The notes: generated by a model not told the origin, from the sequence alone. A DNA stretch of 64,000 nucleotides from an uncultured Eubacterium sp. (GCA_958446835.1 CAUCXT010000014.1:5474-69473); one strand, 5' to 3'; positions 43,136 through 52,271 are shown, numbered from the stretch's first letter. Translations and numbers: made by a program.

Positions 43136-44536
43136 TTACTTCACAAACTGCGGGCAAATCTGTCTTGCAAGGTTCCACAGCCCTTCGACAGTGAAAGGAT
43201 ACCACTGATTGACATTTCTGTAGCCTTCGGCGTACTGCCCGGCGTAAGGCTCCGTGAGAATTGCGTGGCGGCTGGCGAGCTCATCCGTGTAATCGCTAAG
43301 AAAATAGGTTGTCATTTCCGTGCGTCCCGCCGTGTAATGTGTCACGAGAAAATCCATGTCATAGTCGGATATGTAGGTGCCGGTCGCGTCCTTTGTGATC
43401 GTGACCTCAGCAAAGCCTCCGAGCATTGAATAGTTGTAGTACTGTATCGATATGTAGTTGCCGAGAGAGTAGTATACAAGCGTCTGCCTGCCATCGGCGG
43501 CGGTTATCCACTCAACAGGTTCGACGACATGAGGATGTGTTCCGATGATAAGGTCGGCACCGTTGTCGGCGAAGAACTGCGCCCACTGCTTCTGCTCATC
43601 GGTGGCTTCAAGCATATATTCGGTTCCCCAGTGAGGGTACACGATGACGAAATCAGCCTGTTCGCGGGCTTTTTTTATGTCATCGGCTATCTCAGTTTTG
43701 TGAGCATCGTCCATAAGGTTCACAAGGTAAGGCTTATCAGCAGGGAGTGAGAAACCGTTGAGTCCGTATGTGTAGTTGAGCATGGCAATTTTTATGCCGT
43801 CCTTCTCAACTATTCTTATTGTATTGCGCTCCTCCTCATTCTCATTTATTCCGAGAAAGGTTGTATCCGGGTGCTTTTCCTTCCAGAAGTGTATTGTGTT
43901 CAGCACTCCGACAGTGTCCTTATCCATTGTGTGATTGCTGGCATGCAGAATCACGTCAAAGCCTGTATCGACCAGCGCATCGCCGAAGGCCTGCGGTGAA
44001 TTGAAGGTAGGGTAGCTGCTCACGCCGAGCTCCACGCCTCCTAGGATTACCTCCTGATTGGCAACTGCGATATCAGCTGCAGCGATTCTGTCTTTCGTGT
44101 GCTCAAATACATGCGCGTAGTTGTAGCTTCCGTCGGGCTGTAATGAGCTGTTATGTATTCCACCGTGAAGGAGCATGTCACCTACTGCTATGAGGTTGAC
44201 ACTTACAGGAGCAACGGTGGCGGTGACTTCGGTCGAAGCTTCGGCTGTTGTGTTGTCCAAAGTCTCAGCGCTTTCCGATTCGCCTGTGCTGTCTCCCGGA
44301 TTGCTGGTGGTAGTGCCGGATTCGGTTTCATTATCAGCAGGCAATGTGGTTGTGTCATCTGAGCCTGCAGTCTGTCTTGTTGTCTCAAGATAGATTGTAT
44401 TGTTGACATTTTTGGAGGCATTAGAGCAGCCGGTGAGTCCGAAAATACCGGATGTAATCAGGCACAAACATAGTATAACTGCCTGCAACTGTCCTGTGTG
44501 TATTCTGTTTTTCTTCCTATTTGAATTAGTCAGCAT
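43136..44536 (-). CDS. CapA family lipoprotein (poly-gamma-glutamate/metallophosphatase fold)
   Basis: 466 aa from ATG 44536 (CGGAG 5 nt upstream; a longer frame to 44638 lacks support). A signal peptide with lipobox GLTGC is followed by a Ser/Thr/Glu-rich linker of about 80 residues, then the PGA_cap domain: LIAVGDMLLHGGIH (metal Asp), VANQEVIL, HASNHTMDKD, YPHWGTEY and IGTHPHVVEP. CapA homologues assist poly-gamma-glutamate capsule or unknown surface-polymer synthesis; no capB/C genes are nearby, so the substrate is uncertain. It is held on the outer membrane face. Confidence 0.88.
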   Translation of the reverse strand: MLTNSNRKKNRIHTGQLQAVILCLCLITSGIFGLTGCSNASKNVNNTIYLETTRQTAGSDDTTTLPADNETESGTTTSNPGDSTGESESAETLDNTTAEASTEVTATVAPVSVNLIAVGDMLLHGGIHNSSLQPDGSYNYAHVFEHTKDRIAAADIAVANQEVILGGVELGVSSYPTFNSPQAFGDALVDTGFDVILHASNHTMDKDTVGVLNTIHFWKEKHPDTTFLGINENEEERNTIRIVEKDGIKIAMLNYTYGLNGFSLPADKPYLVNLMDDAHKTEIADDIKKAREQADFVIVYPHWGTEYMLEATDEQKQWAQFFADNGADLIIGTHPHVVEPVEWITAADGRQTLVYYSLGNYISIQYYNYSMLGGFAEVTITKDATGTYISDYDMDFLVTHYTAGRTEMTTYFLSDYTDELASRHAILTEPYAGQYAEGYRNVNQWYPFTVEGLWNLARQICPQFVK

Positions 44537-44862
44537 AAAAACTCCGTTTCTGAGCGAAAAATGAATAATACTATAAATTATAAACATCATAAATAAAATT
44601 GGCTGTGTATTTCCGCTCAAGAATAACAGCCAGAGCATATAGTATTTTATACATTAAGGAAGCATTTCAGTCAATGAAAATTTATGCTTTGCAGGGATAA
44701 TATAGCACATATTGTGTTAGAACTAAAGATTTTTGAATGGGTGAATGAAAGAACTATACTTAATTTATTTAGCTGTTGCCTTTGATTATTCGGGACTAAA
44801 CAAAAAAATTTTAACCAATAGCTTAATATAGTAAAGCGATATCATACAAAAGCAACAAAACA

Positions 44863-44891
44863 TTGAAAATACAAAATCCGTTTGATATAAT
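44863..44891 (+). promoter_or_regulatory. Promoter of glnA
   Basis: TTGAAA (44863-44868), 17-nt spacer, TATAAT (44886-44891). The short leader holds TGCAC/GTGCA (44905-44923), a hairpin ending 2 nt before the GGAGG ribosome site. The rest of the 44537-44937 gap is A+T-rich with nothing else identified; it must also carry the divergent promoter of the CapA gene. Confidence 0.7.
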
Positions 44892-44937
44892 GAGCTAATA
44901 TATATGCACCGTATTATTGTGCAATGGAGGTACAGAT

Positions 44938-46269
44938 ATGAGCAGATACAGCAAAGAAGATATATTGAGAATTGTAGCTGAGGAAGATGTTGAGTTCGTG
45001 CGTCTGCAGTTTACAGACGCGTTTGGCATTTTAAAGAACGTTGCAATCACATCAAGCCAGTTGAAAAGAGCACTGGATAATAAGATTATGTTTGACGGAG
45101 CTTCCATAGATGGCTTTGTCCGTATAGAGGAGTCGGATATGTATCTGTATCCGGATCTTGACAGCTTTACGATTTTTCCATGGAGACCACAGCAGGGGAA
45201 GGTGGCGAGACTTATATGTGACGTTTGTAAGCCGGATGGTACACCTTTTGAGGGTGATCCAAGATATATATTAAAGAGAGTATTGAAGGAAGCAGCCGAT
45301 ATGGGCTATACCTTCAACGTCGGACCGGAATGTGAATTTTTCCTTTTTGCATCGGATGAATCGGGCAGGCCTACAACCGACTCTGATGAGCAGGCGGGAT
45401 ATTTTGACCTTGGACCTAACGATTACGGTGAGAATGCAAGACGAGACATGGTGTTGACACTTGAGGATATGGGCTTTGTGATAGAGGCGTCGCACCATGA
45501 GGCGGCTCCTGCACAGCATGAGATAGATTTCAAATATGATGAGGGGCTTAAGGTGGCGGACGATATAATGACCTTCAAGCTTGTTGTAAAGACGATCGCA
45601 AAGAGGCACGGAATGTATGCGACCTTTATGCCGAAGCCTAAGTACGGCATTAACGGCTCGGGAATGCACATTAATATGTCACTCTCAAAGGATGGAAAGA
45701 ATGTGTTCTGTGACCCGGAGGATAAGCTTGGACTGAGTGAGACGGCATATCAGTTCATAGCCGGCATATTAGAGCATGTGAAGGGCATAACAGCCATCGC
45801 GAATCCTCTTATCAATTCATATAAAAGACTTGTTCCGGGGTATGAAGCACCTGTATACATTGCATGGTCTGCAACCAACAGAAGCCCGCTTATACGCATC
45901 CCTGCGTCTAAGGGTGAGGGGACAAGAGCTGAACTAAGGAGTCCGGATCCTACAGCTAACCCTTATCTTGTTCTTGCAGTATGTCTGTCGGCAGGACTTG
46001 ACGGAATAAGAAGAAAGCTGCATATTCCACAGGCAGTCAACAGGAATATCTATGATATGACAGACAGTGAGAGGCTTGAAGCCGGTATAGACAATCTCCC
46101 GGAGAATCTTATGGAGGCCGGAATTGAGCTTGCTAACGATGATTATCTTAAGCAGACGCTTGGACCACATATAACAAGGGTATATCTTGACAATATAAAA
46201 AAGGAGTGGAAGGACTATTCCACGCAGCTTACGGACTGGGAAATAAAGCAGTACCTTTATAAATATTGA
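44938..46269 (+). CDS. glnA: Glutamine synthetase, type I
   Basis: Joins ammonia and glutamate using ATP. The 443 aa fit the short GSI-alpha type of Firmicutes. Visible motifs: FDGASIDGFVRIEESDMYLY, metal-binding GPECEFFLF, HHEAAPAQHEIDF, NGSGMHINMSLS, and YIAWSATNRSPLIRIPASKG. No adenylylation-loop Tyr motif of the beta type is apparent. ATG 44938 is preceded by GGAGG; an earlier in-frame ATG at 44917 lies inside the leader. The ANTAR regulator starts 10 nt after the stop, so the pair is probably one transcript. Confidence 0.96.
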   Translation: MSRYSKEDILRIVAEEDVEFVRLQFTDAFGILKNVAITSSQLKRALDNKIMFDGASIDGFVRIEESDMYLYPDLDSFTIFPWRPQQGKVARLICDVCKPDGTPFEGDPRYILKRVLKEAADMGYTFNVGPECEFFLFASDESGRPTTDSDEQAGYFDLGPNDYGENARRDMVLTLEDMGFVIEASHHEAAPAQHEIDFKYDEGLKVADDIMTFKLVVKTIAKRHGMYATFMPKPKYGINGSGMHINMSLSKDGKNVFCDPEDKLGLSETAYQFIAGILEHVKGITAIANPLINSYKRLVPGYEAPVYIAWSATNRSPLIRIPASKGEGTRAELRSPDPTANPYLVLAVCLSAGLDGIRRKLHIPQAVNRNIYDMTDSERLEAGIDNLPENLMEAGIELANDDYLKQTLGPHITRVYLDNIKKEWKDYSTQLTDWEIKQYLYKY

Positions 46270-46279
46270 TGTCGAGGTA

Positions 46280-46831
46280 ATGGATTATATGGAAAACATT
46301 ATAGTAGTGTTTCCGAAAATTGAGGACGGCAAAGGACTTAAAGGACTTCTGGCAAAGAACGGATTTCATGTGGATGTTGTATGCACAACAGGCGCATTTG
46401 CGCTTGAGCATGCACATTCGCTGAGCGGAGGAATTGTCATATCGGGGTATAGACTGCCTGATATGCTGTATCTTGAGCTCAAGGAGAGCCTTCCACCACA
46501 GTTCGACCTTCTTTTGCTTGCCTCTGAAAGGGTGCTGTCCCAGTGCCCAAGTGACATTGTGAGCATATCTATGCCTGTAAAGATGGTGGATTTTGTGAAT
46601 ACCATACACATGATGTTTGAGGCACAGTATAGGCGCAGAAGGAGACAGAGAAGCCAGCCGGCTGTAAGAAATACGGAGGAACGCAAGCTTATAGATGAGG
46701 CAAAGGCGGTTCTGATGGAGAGAAATCACATGACGGAGGACGAGGCACATAAATATATCCAGAAATGTGCGATGGACAGTGGAAGTAAGCTTGTCGAGTC
46801 GGCACAGATGGTGCTGAGCCTGTATGTGTGA
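46280..46831 (+). CDS. ANTAR-domain regulator with pseudo-receiver
   Basis: 183 aa. The N-terminal 115 residues have the fold pattern of a response-regulator receiver (ENIIVVFPKIEDGKGLKGLL), but the phosphate-accepting Asp is absent: the expected strand reads GIVISGYRLPDM. The C-terminal ANTAR domain (RKLIDEAKAVLMERNHMTED then EAHKYIQKCAM) binds paired RNA hairpins to prevent termination. ANTAR genes often follow glnA in clostridia and control nitrogen genes. Since it cannot be phosphorylated in the usual way, direct contact with glutamine synthetase is a possible signal, which is inference. Confidence 0.85.
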   Translation: MDYMENIIVVFPKIEDGKGLKGLLAKNGFHVDVVCTTGAFALEHAHSLSGGIVISGYRLPDMLYLELKESLPPQFDLLLLASERVLSQCPSDIVSISMPVKMVDFVNTIHMMFEAQYRRRRRQRSQPAVRNTEERKLIDEAKAVLMERNHMTEDEAHKYIQKCAMDSGSKLVESAQMVLSLYV

Positions 46832-46950
46832 TTTATGGGAAAGCATGAGGCTCTGTGTGATAAGACGGTGTGTTGTGCCAATTTGTTTTTGGAACCATAT
46901 AAGATAAAAATATAGGGTGCGGATGATAAATCCGCAGATTGGAGATTGCT

Positions 46951-47829
46951 GTGAAATTTACAAAAATGCAGGGACTTGGAAATGATTATGTATATGTAGA
47001 CTGTACTAAGGAGGAGCTTGCGACACCGTCCGATATAGCAAAGGCAGTAAGCGACAGACATTTTGGAATCGGCTCAGACGGACTTATTCTTATTAAGCCT
47101 TCCAAGGTGGCAGATTTCTATATGGAAATGTATAATGCTGACGGCTCAAGAAGTGCAATGTGCGGAAACGGAATCCGCTGTGTCGGAAAGTATGTGTATG
47201 ACTTCGGTCTTACGGATAAGCTTGACGTATCGATTGAGACAGCTGCGGGAATCAAGTATCTTAATCTTAGATTGTTGGGCGGACAGGTGAGTGAAGTCCG
47301 TGTGAACATGGGCGCTCCTATTTTTGAGCCGGCACTTGTTCCGACAACGCTTGAAGCGACAAAGGAGATTGTCTCTGGTGAAAAGACAGTTCCGGTGGTT
47401 CTTGACGCACCGCTTATGGTTGATGGAAAGGAGTACAGGGTAAGCTGTGTTTCCATGGGAAATCCTCATGTCATCACCTATGTGGACGATGAGAAGGCGG
47501 TTGACATAGAAAAAATAGGACCGTCCTTTGAACACCATGAGGTATTTCCTGAGCGCACGAACACGGAATTCATCCGTGTGGCAGACAGACAGAATATATA
47601 TATGCGTGTGTGGGAGCGCGGAACCGGAGAGACACTTGCTTGCGGAACCGGTGCCTGCGCTGGTGCGGTTGCAACCATGCTAAATGGCATGTGTGACAGA
47701 AAGGTTACGGTTCATCTTCTTGGAGGTGATTTAATCATCGAATGGGACGAGAAGGAAAATGTGGTATATATGACGGGTCCGGCGGTGACGGTGTTTACCG
47801 GAGATTATCCGCTTGTCAGTCTTTTATAA
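46951..47829 (+). CDS. dapF: Diaminopimelate epimerase
   Basis: Converts LL- to meso-diaminopimelate for lysine and peptidoglycan. The 292 aa contain both catalytic Cys motifs: MCGNGIRCVGKY near residue 72 and LACGTGACAGAVAT near 230. The N-terminal KFTKMQGLGNDYVYVD is also standard. The start is taken at GTG 46951, with GGAG 7 nt upstream, rather than TTG 46939. It is directly followed by dapL, 26 nt away, completing the aminotransferase route. Confidence 0.95.
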   Translation: MKFTKMQGLGNDYVYVDCTKEELATPSDIAKAVSDRHFGIGSDGLILIKPSKVADFYMEMYNADGSRSAMCGNGIRCVGKYVYDFGLTDKLDVSIETAAGIKYLNLRLLGGQVSEVRVNMGAPIFEPALVPTTLEATKEIVSGEKTVPVVLDAPLMVDGKEYRVSCVSMGNPHVITYVDDEKAVDIEKIGPSFEHHEVFPERTNTEFIRVADRQNIYMRVWERGTGETLACGTGACAGAVATMLNGMCDRKVTVHLLGGDLIIEWDEKENVVYMTGPAVTVFTGDYPLVSLL

Positions 47830-47855
47830 ATTAAAATCTTAGGAGGATACACAAC

Positions 47856-49070
47856 ATGTTTAAGCTCAATGACAATTATCTTAAGTTACCGGGAAGCTAT
47901 CTTTTTTCCACAGTAGGAAAGAAGGTTAATGCCTACAGTCAGGCACACCCTGATAAGAAAATCATCCGTCTTGGTATAGGCGATGTCACGCAGCCGCTTG
48001 CACCTGCAATCATTAAGGCACTTCACGGTGCAGTTGATGAGATGGCTGATGCTAAGACCTTCAGAGGCTATGCTCCGGATTTAGGATATGAGTTCTTAAG
48101 AAATGCGATTGCGGAAAATGATTATAAATCAAGAGGCTGCGATATAGCCGCCGATGAGATATTCGTCAGCGATGGTGCAAAGAGCGACAGCGCCAACATT
48201 CAGGAGATATTAAGTCTTGACAACAAGATTGCGGTATGTGACCCTGTATACCCGGTATATGTTGACTCTAATGTCATGGCAGGAAGGACAGGCACCTATG
48301 ATGCCGCAGCACAGACATGGAGCGACGTGATTTACATGCCTTGCAATGCGGAAAATAATTTTGTGCCGGAGCTTCCTAAGGAGACACCTGATGTCATATA
48401 TCTGTGTTATCCTAACAATCCTACGGGAACTACGCTTACCAAGGCACAGCTTCAGGTGTGGGTCGACTACGCCAACAAGGTCGGTGCGCTTATTATCTAC
48501 GATGCGGCTTACGAGGCATATATTTCCGAGAATGATGTTCCTCATACAATCTATGAATGCGAGGGCGCAAGAAACTGTGCGATAGAGCTTAGAAGCTTTT
48601 CAAAGAATGCAGGATTTACGGGAGTACGTCTTGGATTTACCGTTATCCCTAAGGACATTAAGTGTGGAGATGTCATGCTTCATTCTCTATGGGCGAGAAG
48701 ACACGGAACCAAGTACAACGGAGCACCTTATATTGTCCAGAGAGCTGGCGAGGCAGTGTACTCGGCAGAGGGCAAGGCAGAACTAAAGGAGCAGGTTGCC
48801 TACTATATGAAGAACGCCAAGACCATAAAGGACGGTCTTGCAGCAGCCGGTTACACGGTATTCGGCGGCGTGAATGCACCTTATATCTGGCTTAAGACAC
48901 CTGATAACATGAGCTCATGGGATTTCTTTGATTATCTTCTTGAGAATGTCAACATTGTCGGTACACCGGGTTCAGGCTTCGGTCCGAGCGGTGAAGGATA
49001 TTTCAGACTGACGGCATTCGGCTCTTATGAGAATACTGTGGAGGCACTGGAGAGAATTAAAAAGCTGTAG
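47856..49070 (+). CDS. dapL: LL-diaminopimelate aminotransferase
   Basis: PLP enzyme that makes LL-diaminopimelate in one step from tetrahydrodipicolinate, bypassing the succinylated or acetylated intermediates. The 404 aa begin with NDNYLKLPGSYLFSTVGKKV and include RLGIGDVTQPLAPAI, YPNNPTGTTL and the PLP lysine in RSFSKNAGFTGVRLGF near residue 250. Length and motifs match the DapL family. It has a strong AGGAGG site. The dyad repeat begins 7 nt after the stop. Confidence 0.95.
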   Translation: MFKLNDNYLKLPGSYLFSTVGKKVNAYSQAHPDKKIIRLGIGDVTQPLAPAIIKALHGAVDEMADAKTFRGYAPDLGYEFLRNAIAENDYKSRGCDIAADEIFVSDGAKSDSANIQEILSLDNKIAVCDPVYPVYVDSNVMAGRTGTYDAAAQTWSDVIYMPCNAENNFVPELPKETPDVIYLCYPNNPTGTTLTKAQLQVWVDYANKVGALIIYDAAYEAYISENDVPHTIYECEGARNCAIELRSFSKNAGFTGVRLGFTVIPKDIKCGDVMLHSLWARRHGTKYNGAPYIVQRAGEAVYSAEGKAELKEQVAYYMKNAKTIKDGLAAAGYTVFGGVNAPYIWLKTPDNMSSWDFFDYLLENVNIVGTPGSGFGPSGEGYFRLTAFGSYENTVEALERIKKL

Positions 49071-49076
49071 TCATCT

Positions 49077-49142
49077 CTGGGACAGGGGTCTGACACCGGC
49101 GTCCCACAGTGCTGGGACACCGGTGTCAGACCCCTGTCCCAG
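49077..49142. repeat. GGGACAGGGGTCTGACACC dyad element, copy C
   Basis: A perfect 22-bp inverted repeat: CTGGGACAGGGGTCTGACAC plus CG at one end, and its complement at the other, with a 22-nt centre that contains GTCCCAC and CTGGGAC. It shares its core with the copies at 18380 and 33555, and again directly follows a coding region. Confidence 0.88.
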
Positions 49143-49336
49143 CTTGTTTGCGCTCACCTGCGGCAAAAATGCGCTCCGCTCAGAGAGCATAGAGGAGTTA
49201 GAAGCCGGAAATGCAAGGGTGGAGAATGAGTATACTTACTATCTGTCGTTTAAGTTCAGCAGGCAGCATGCTGAATAAATACAGCTTATCAGATAATGCT
49301 TTTGAACATAAAAAGGGTGCACCGGTGGGAAAGGTG

Positions 49337-49345
49337 TGGTATAAT
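49337..49345 (+). promoter_or_regulatory. Extended -10 promoter of second chemoreceptor gene
   Basis: TGGTATAAT (TGnTATAAT) lies 65 nt before the ATG at 49410. No good -35 is visible, as is common for extended -10 promoters. Confidence 0.5.
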
Positions 49346-49409
49346 ACATAATATCTACAACCAATACAATGGTATGTAAATAATCAGTATGAAGAAGGAG
49401 AACACTGAA

Positions 49410-51071
49410 ATGAAGGGAAAATTCGGATACCTGCAGGTAATCCTTATGATTGGCTGCATACCACTGACTGTTGCAATTATGGCAATTACCTTATACTCAG
49501 CAGGTAAAATGAAAAATGAGCTGATTGACAGCACATATCTTCGACTGAAGGCCTGCACCACATCTGTTGAGCAGTATTTCACATGGGATATCAGGGAGAA
49601 TATTCTGGAAAGAGATGAAATAAGCTATCAGTTCATAGATTCACTCAAGGCTGATGATATTGAACAGACGCTGTTCATTGACGATGAAAGATTTATTACA
49701 TCCATAATTGATGAAAACGGAAAGAGAAATGAAGGAACGAAGGCTGAACCTGAGATATGGGAGCAGGTAAAAGCAGGAAACGATTACAAGGCATCGGGAG
49801 TAGAAATACAGGGGGAGAAGTATTATGTGTATTACTCACCTGTATATTCAGACGATGGAGAGATTCTTGGAATGGCATTTTCGGGAGAAAGACAATCCAC
49901 AGTAGATAATTCGGTGGAGGGTACACTGATGAACCTGTTCATAATATCAGGTGTACTGCTTGTGTTATGTGTAGGTATTATGATAGTTCTTGCATTTAGA
50001 ATCCGCAGACCGCTTATGATAACATCAGGTTATATTGAGCGTGTGGCTGATGGTGACCTTTCGGGAAGACCTGAATGCAGCTCGGTTATATCAGAGGTTA
50101 AGACCCTGATCAATGCCTCTACCTCCTTGGCGGACAAGCTCGGGGGGATTGTTACGGAGGTGGACGAACATGCCGGTATTCTTGATGACAGAATGGCTTC
50201 ATTAAATGCACTGGCAGAAGCGAACAGTACAAGCACGAACCAGATCAGACATGTGATGGATGACCTGTCATCCACGGCGGTAACGCTTGCTGATAACGTA
50301 CAGTCTGTTAATGCCAAGGTCAATGAAATGGGTGACAATATGTCTGCAATCAATTCGGAGGCGGTTACCCTTAATGATAATTCGGATAAAATGAATAGGG
50401 CGGGTCAGAATGTATCTGAGTCAATGACTCTTGTACTGACAAGCTCGCATACAGCATCGGACATTATTGCCCAGCTTATAGAACAGGTAAATGAAACCAA
50501 TAAGGCAATTGCTTCCATTAATGAAGCGGTTGAACTTATTTCGGATATTACGTCACAGACTAATCTGTTGTCACTTAACGCATCGATTGAGGCGGCGAGG
50601 GCAGGACAGGCAGGCAGAGGCTTTGCTGTTGTTGCTTCAGAGATAAAACAGCTCGCAGATCAGAGCAGTCAGGGAGCAGATTCAATTAAGAATATTGCAG
50701 ACAACATTCTTGAGAAATCCAACCGGTCCGTGATCCTGACAGGCAGAATGAAGGAGCTTGCCGAGCAGGAGCAGACAGACATAGGAAATGCAAAGGAAAG
50801 CTTCGATATACTGAACCGTATAATAGAAGAAAATGCTGCTATTGCACAGACGGTTATGGACAAAACAAAGAATCTTGAAGCTCTTAAGCTTGATATTATA
50901 AACAGTGTGTCTGAGCTCAGCGCTATAAGCGAAGAAAATGCTGCCAGCAATGAGGAGGTAACTGCAAGAGTTACGGAGATTGCAGAGTCAGTTAACAGAA
51001 TCTCAGAGGATACCCAGACTGTAAGGAAGGTATCATCTGACATGAAAGAACTGATGGATTATTTTAAGTAG
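49410..51071 (+). CDS. Methyl-accepting chemotaxis protein
   Basis: A 553-aa chemoreceptor. Transmembrane helices near residues 10-30 and 172-195 flank a single-Cache-size extracellular domain with EKYYVYYSPVYSDDGEILGM. HAMP (RIRRPLMITSGYIERVADGD) and the cytoplasmic coiled coil follow, with the tip TSQTNLLSLNASIEAARAGQ near residue 383. The ATG 49410 has AAGGAG 9 nt upstream; an ATG at 49389 is in frame but would include the ribosome site. It appears monocistronic. The ligand is unknown. Confidence 0.93.
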   Translation: MKGKFGYLQVILMIGCIPLTVAIMAITLYSAGKMKNELIDSTYLRLKACTTSVEQYFTWDIRENILERDEISYQFIDSLKADDIEQTLFIDDERFITSIIDENGKRNEGTKAEPEIWEQVKAGNDYKASGVEIQGEKYYVYYSPVYSDDGEILGMAFSGERQSTVDNSVEGTLMNLFIISGVLLVLCVGIMIVLAFRIRRPLMITSGYIERVADGDLSGRPECSSVISEVKTLINASTSLADKLGGIVTEVDEHAGILDDRMASLNALAEANSTSTNQIRHVMDDLSSTAVTLADNVQSVNAKVNEMGDNMSAINSEAVTLNDNSDKMNRAGQNVSESMTLVLTSSHTASDIIAQLIEQVNETNKAIASINEAVELISDITSQTNLLSLNASIEAARAGQAGRGFAVVASEIKQLADQSSQGADSIKNIADNILEKSNRSVILTGRMKELAEQEQTDIGNAKESFDILNRIIEENAAIAQTVMDKTKNLEALKLDIINSVSELSAISEENAASNEEVTARVTEIAESVNRISEDTQTVRKVSSDMKELMDYFK

Positions 51072-51225
51072 TTGTGTACATATGCGATACCGGAGCTGTT
51101 GCCGTGCTTCTTACAAAGGTTGTGATGGAAATAAACATCAATGAAGCTTTTGCCGGCAAGGATATAGGTGTCGATGAAAAGGTATCAGTCCGTCAAGGAT
51201 TTGATACCTTTTTGTGTATTAGGAT

Positions 51226-51529
51226 GATGTTGGGGTCAAAACATGCCAACTTAATGTACGAGTGTATAACGTATTATATTTATGCATATCAGCTCCGTTG
51301 TACGAAGCAAGATGTTCTAAGAACTCTGATATAGGCTTTCTATATGTCCGCCACCGAAGCAGGCATACATCCTTGTATGCATTGCTTCTGAACCGGCATC
51401 CGTGCCGGTTCTGGCTAGTGTGTGAACAGAGTTCTAAGAACATCTAAGCTTCTTCCAAAAGTCGTGATATGCATAAATATAATACGTTATACATGCTAAG
51501 TTTATAGCACATGTTTTGACCCCAACATC
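51226..51529. repeat. 304-bp structured inverted-repeat element, copy 2
   Basis: Second copy of the 176-482 element in the same orientation. The 29-bp inner arm (51263-51291 with 51465-51493) is identical and again perfectly paired. The outermost pairing is kept with a changed sequence: GATGTTGGGGTC and GACCCCAACATC here against GATTCCGGTGTC and GACACCGGAATC in copy 1. The central hairpin is GAACCGGCA/TGCCGGTTC in place of AAGCAGCAT/ATGCTGCTT. No target-site duplication is evident. Both copies have CTGTAACATT a short way 3' of the element. Confidence 0.85.
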
Positions 51530-51555
51530 TGAATCGTCTGTGGGGAGCTGTAACA

Positions 51556-51584
51556 TTGCAAAAGATAAAAAAGAATGTTATAAT
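51556..51584 (+). promoter_or_regulatory. Promoter of the XRE-type gene
   Basis: TTGCAA (51556-51561), 17-nt spacer, TATAAT (51579-51584), starting 27 nt after the structured repeat. Confidence 0.65.
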
Positions 51585-51606
51585 AGACACATGAGGAGGG
51601 CACCGG

Positions 51607-51903
51607 ATGATGGAATATAAAGATAATGATTTTGGTAATCTTATAAAGAGTATCAGAAATAAGAATAAAATCAATGCGGAAACACTGGTCAGGGGTATTT
51701 GCTCGGTGAAGGTTCTGAATAATATAGAGAGCGGGAAAACATTTCCCGGTTATCTTTTGAGGAATTTTCTGATTAACAGGCTCGGACTTGCGAGAGAGTG
51801 GTTTGAGAATATGCTCACGGTAGGTGAGTATGAGGAGTGGCAGTGCAGGAGAAGGATAATCAGTCAGCTCAGGAAGAAAGAATACATGAGTGCGGATGCT
51901 TAG
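51607..51903 (+). CDS. Shortened XRE-type helix-turn-helix protein
   Basis: 98 aa resembling only the N-terminal HTH part of a common Lachnospiraceae regulator family: FGNLIKSIRNKNKINAETLV, then RGICSVKVLNNIESGKTFPG, a LLRNFLINRLG helix, and EYEEWQCRRRIISQLRK. Relatives as I know them continue for several hundred residues of repeats; here the frame stops. AGGAGGG precedes the ATG and the promoter is good. The truncation point coincides with the start of the A+T-rich restriction block, so insertion of that block may have removed the rest. Confidence 0.6.
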   Translation: MMEYKDNDFGNLIKSIRNKNKINAETLVRGICSVKVLNNIESGKTFPGYLLRNFLINRLGLAREWFENMLTVGEYEEWQCRRRIISQLRKKEYMSADA

Positions 51904-51940
51904 ATAACAGAAAAATGATATTTATAATACAACATAAATG

Positions 51941-51949
51941 TGCTATAAT
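51941..51949 (+). promoter_or_regulatory. Extended -10 promoter of the restriction/defence operon
   Basis: TGCTATAAT (TGnTATAAT) lies 39 nt before the winged-helix gene and fits as the start of the five-gene transcript. Confidence 0.5.
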
Positions 51950-51987
51950 TTATCTATACATTTTTATTTGCAACTAAGGGAGAAAAT

Positions 51988-52248
51988 ATGGGTATCGGAT
52001 TATTTTTGAATGATTATTATGACCTTTTGAAATTGATGCATGATAATGAAGCTATAATATTAGACGAGAAAGTGATTCCATTAACACAACAACAGATAGC
52101 TACAACTTTGAAATGCAGCAAAATGAAGATTAATAGTATGTTTAGTGTGTTACAAAAACAGGATTTCGTTGAGCAAAAAACAAGAGGAAAGTATGTGTTG
52201 ACGGATAAAGCTGAAATGATAATTGAGACAATAGAAAAACTGCAATAA
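51988..52248 (+). CDS. Small winged-helix DNA-binding protein
   Basis: 86 aa. LTQQQIATTLKCSKMKINSM is a clear helix-turn-helix, followed by the wing QDFVEQKTRGKYVLTDKAEM. It resembles the C-terminal half of MarR/Crp-type or Rep-like regulators. It has an AGGGAG ribosome site and ends 23 nt before the methyltransferase gene. A control-protein role, delaying restriction until DNA is methylated, is plausible but inferred from position. Confidence 0.7.
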   Translation: MGIGLFLNDYYDLLKLMHDNEAIILDEKVIPLTQQQIATTLKCSKMKINSMFSVLQKQDFVEQKTRGKYVLTDKAEMIIETIEKLQ

Positions 52249-52271
52249 TTATAAACAAGGAGCAAGTAAAT

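Noticed and set aside
49140..49278. Open frame after the dyad repeat (ends ENEYTYYLSFKFSRQHAE)
   Set aside because: It overlaps the end of dapL and the whole dyad element and has no start signal. It might be a gene relic, but nothing supports a function.
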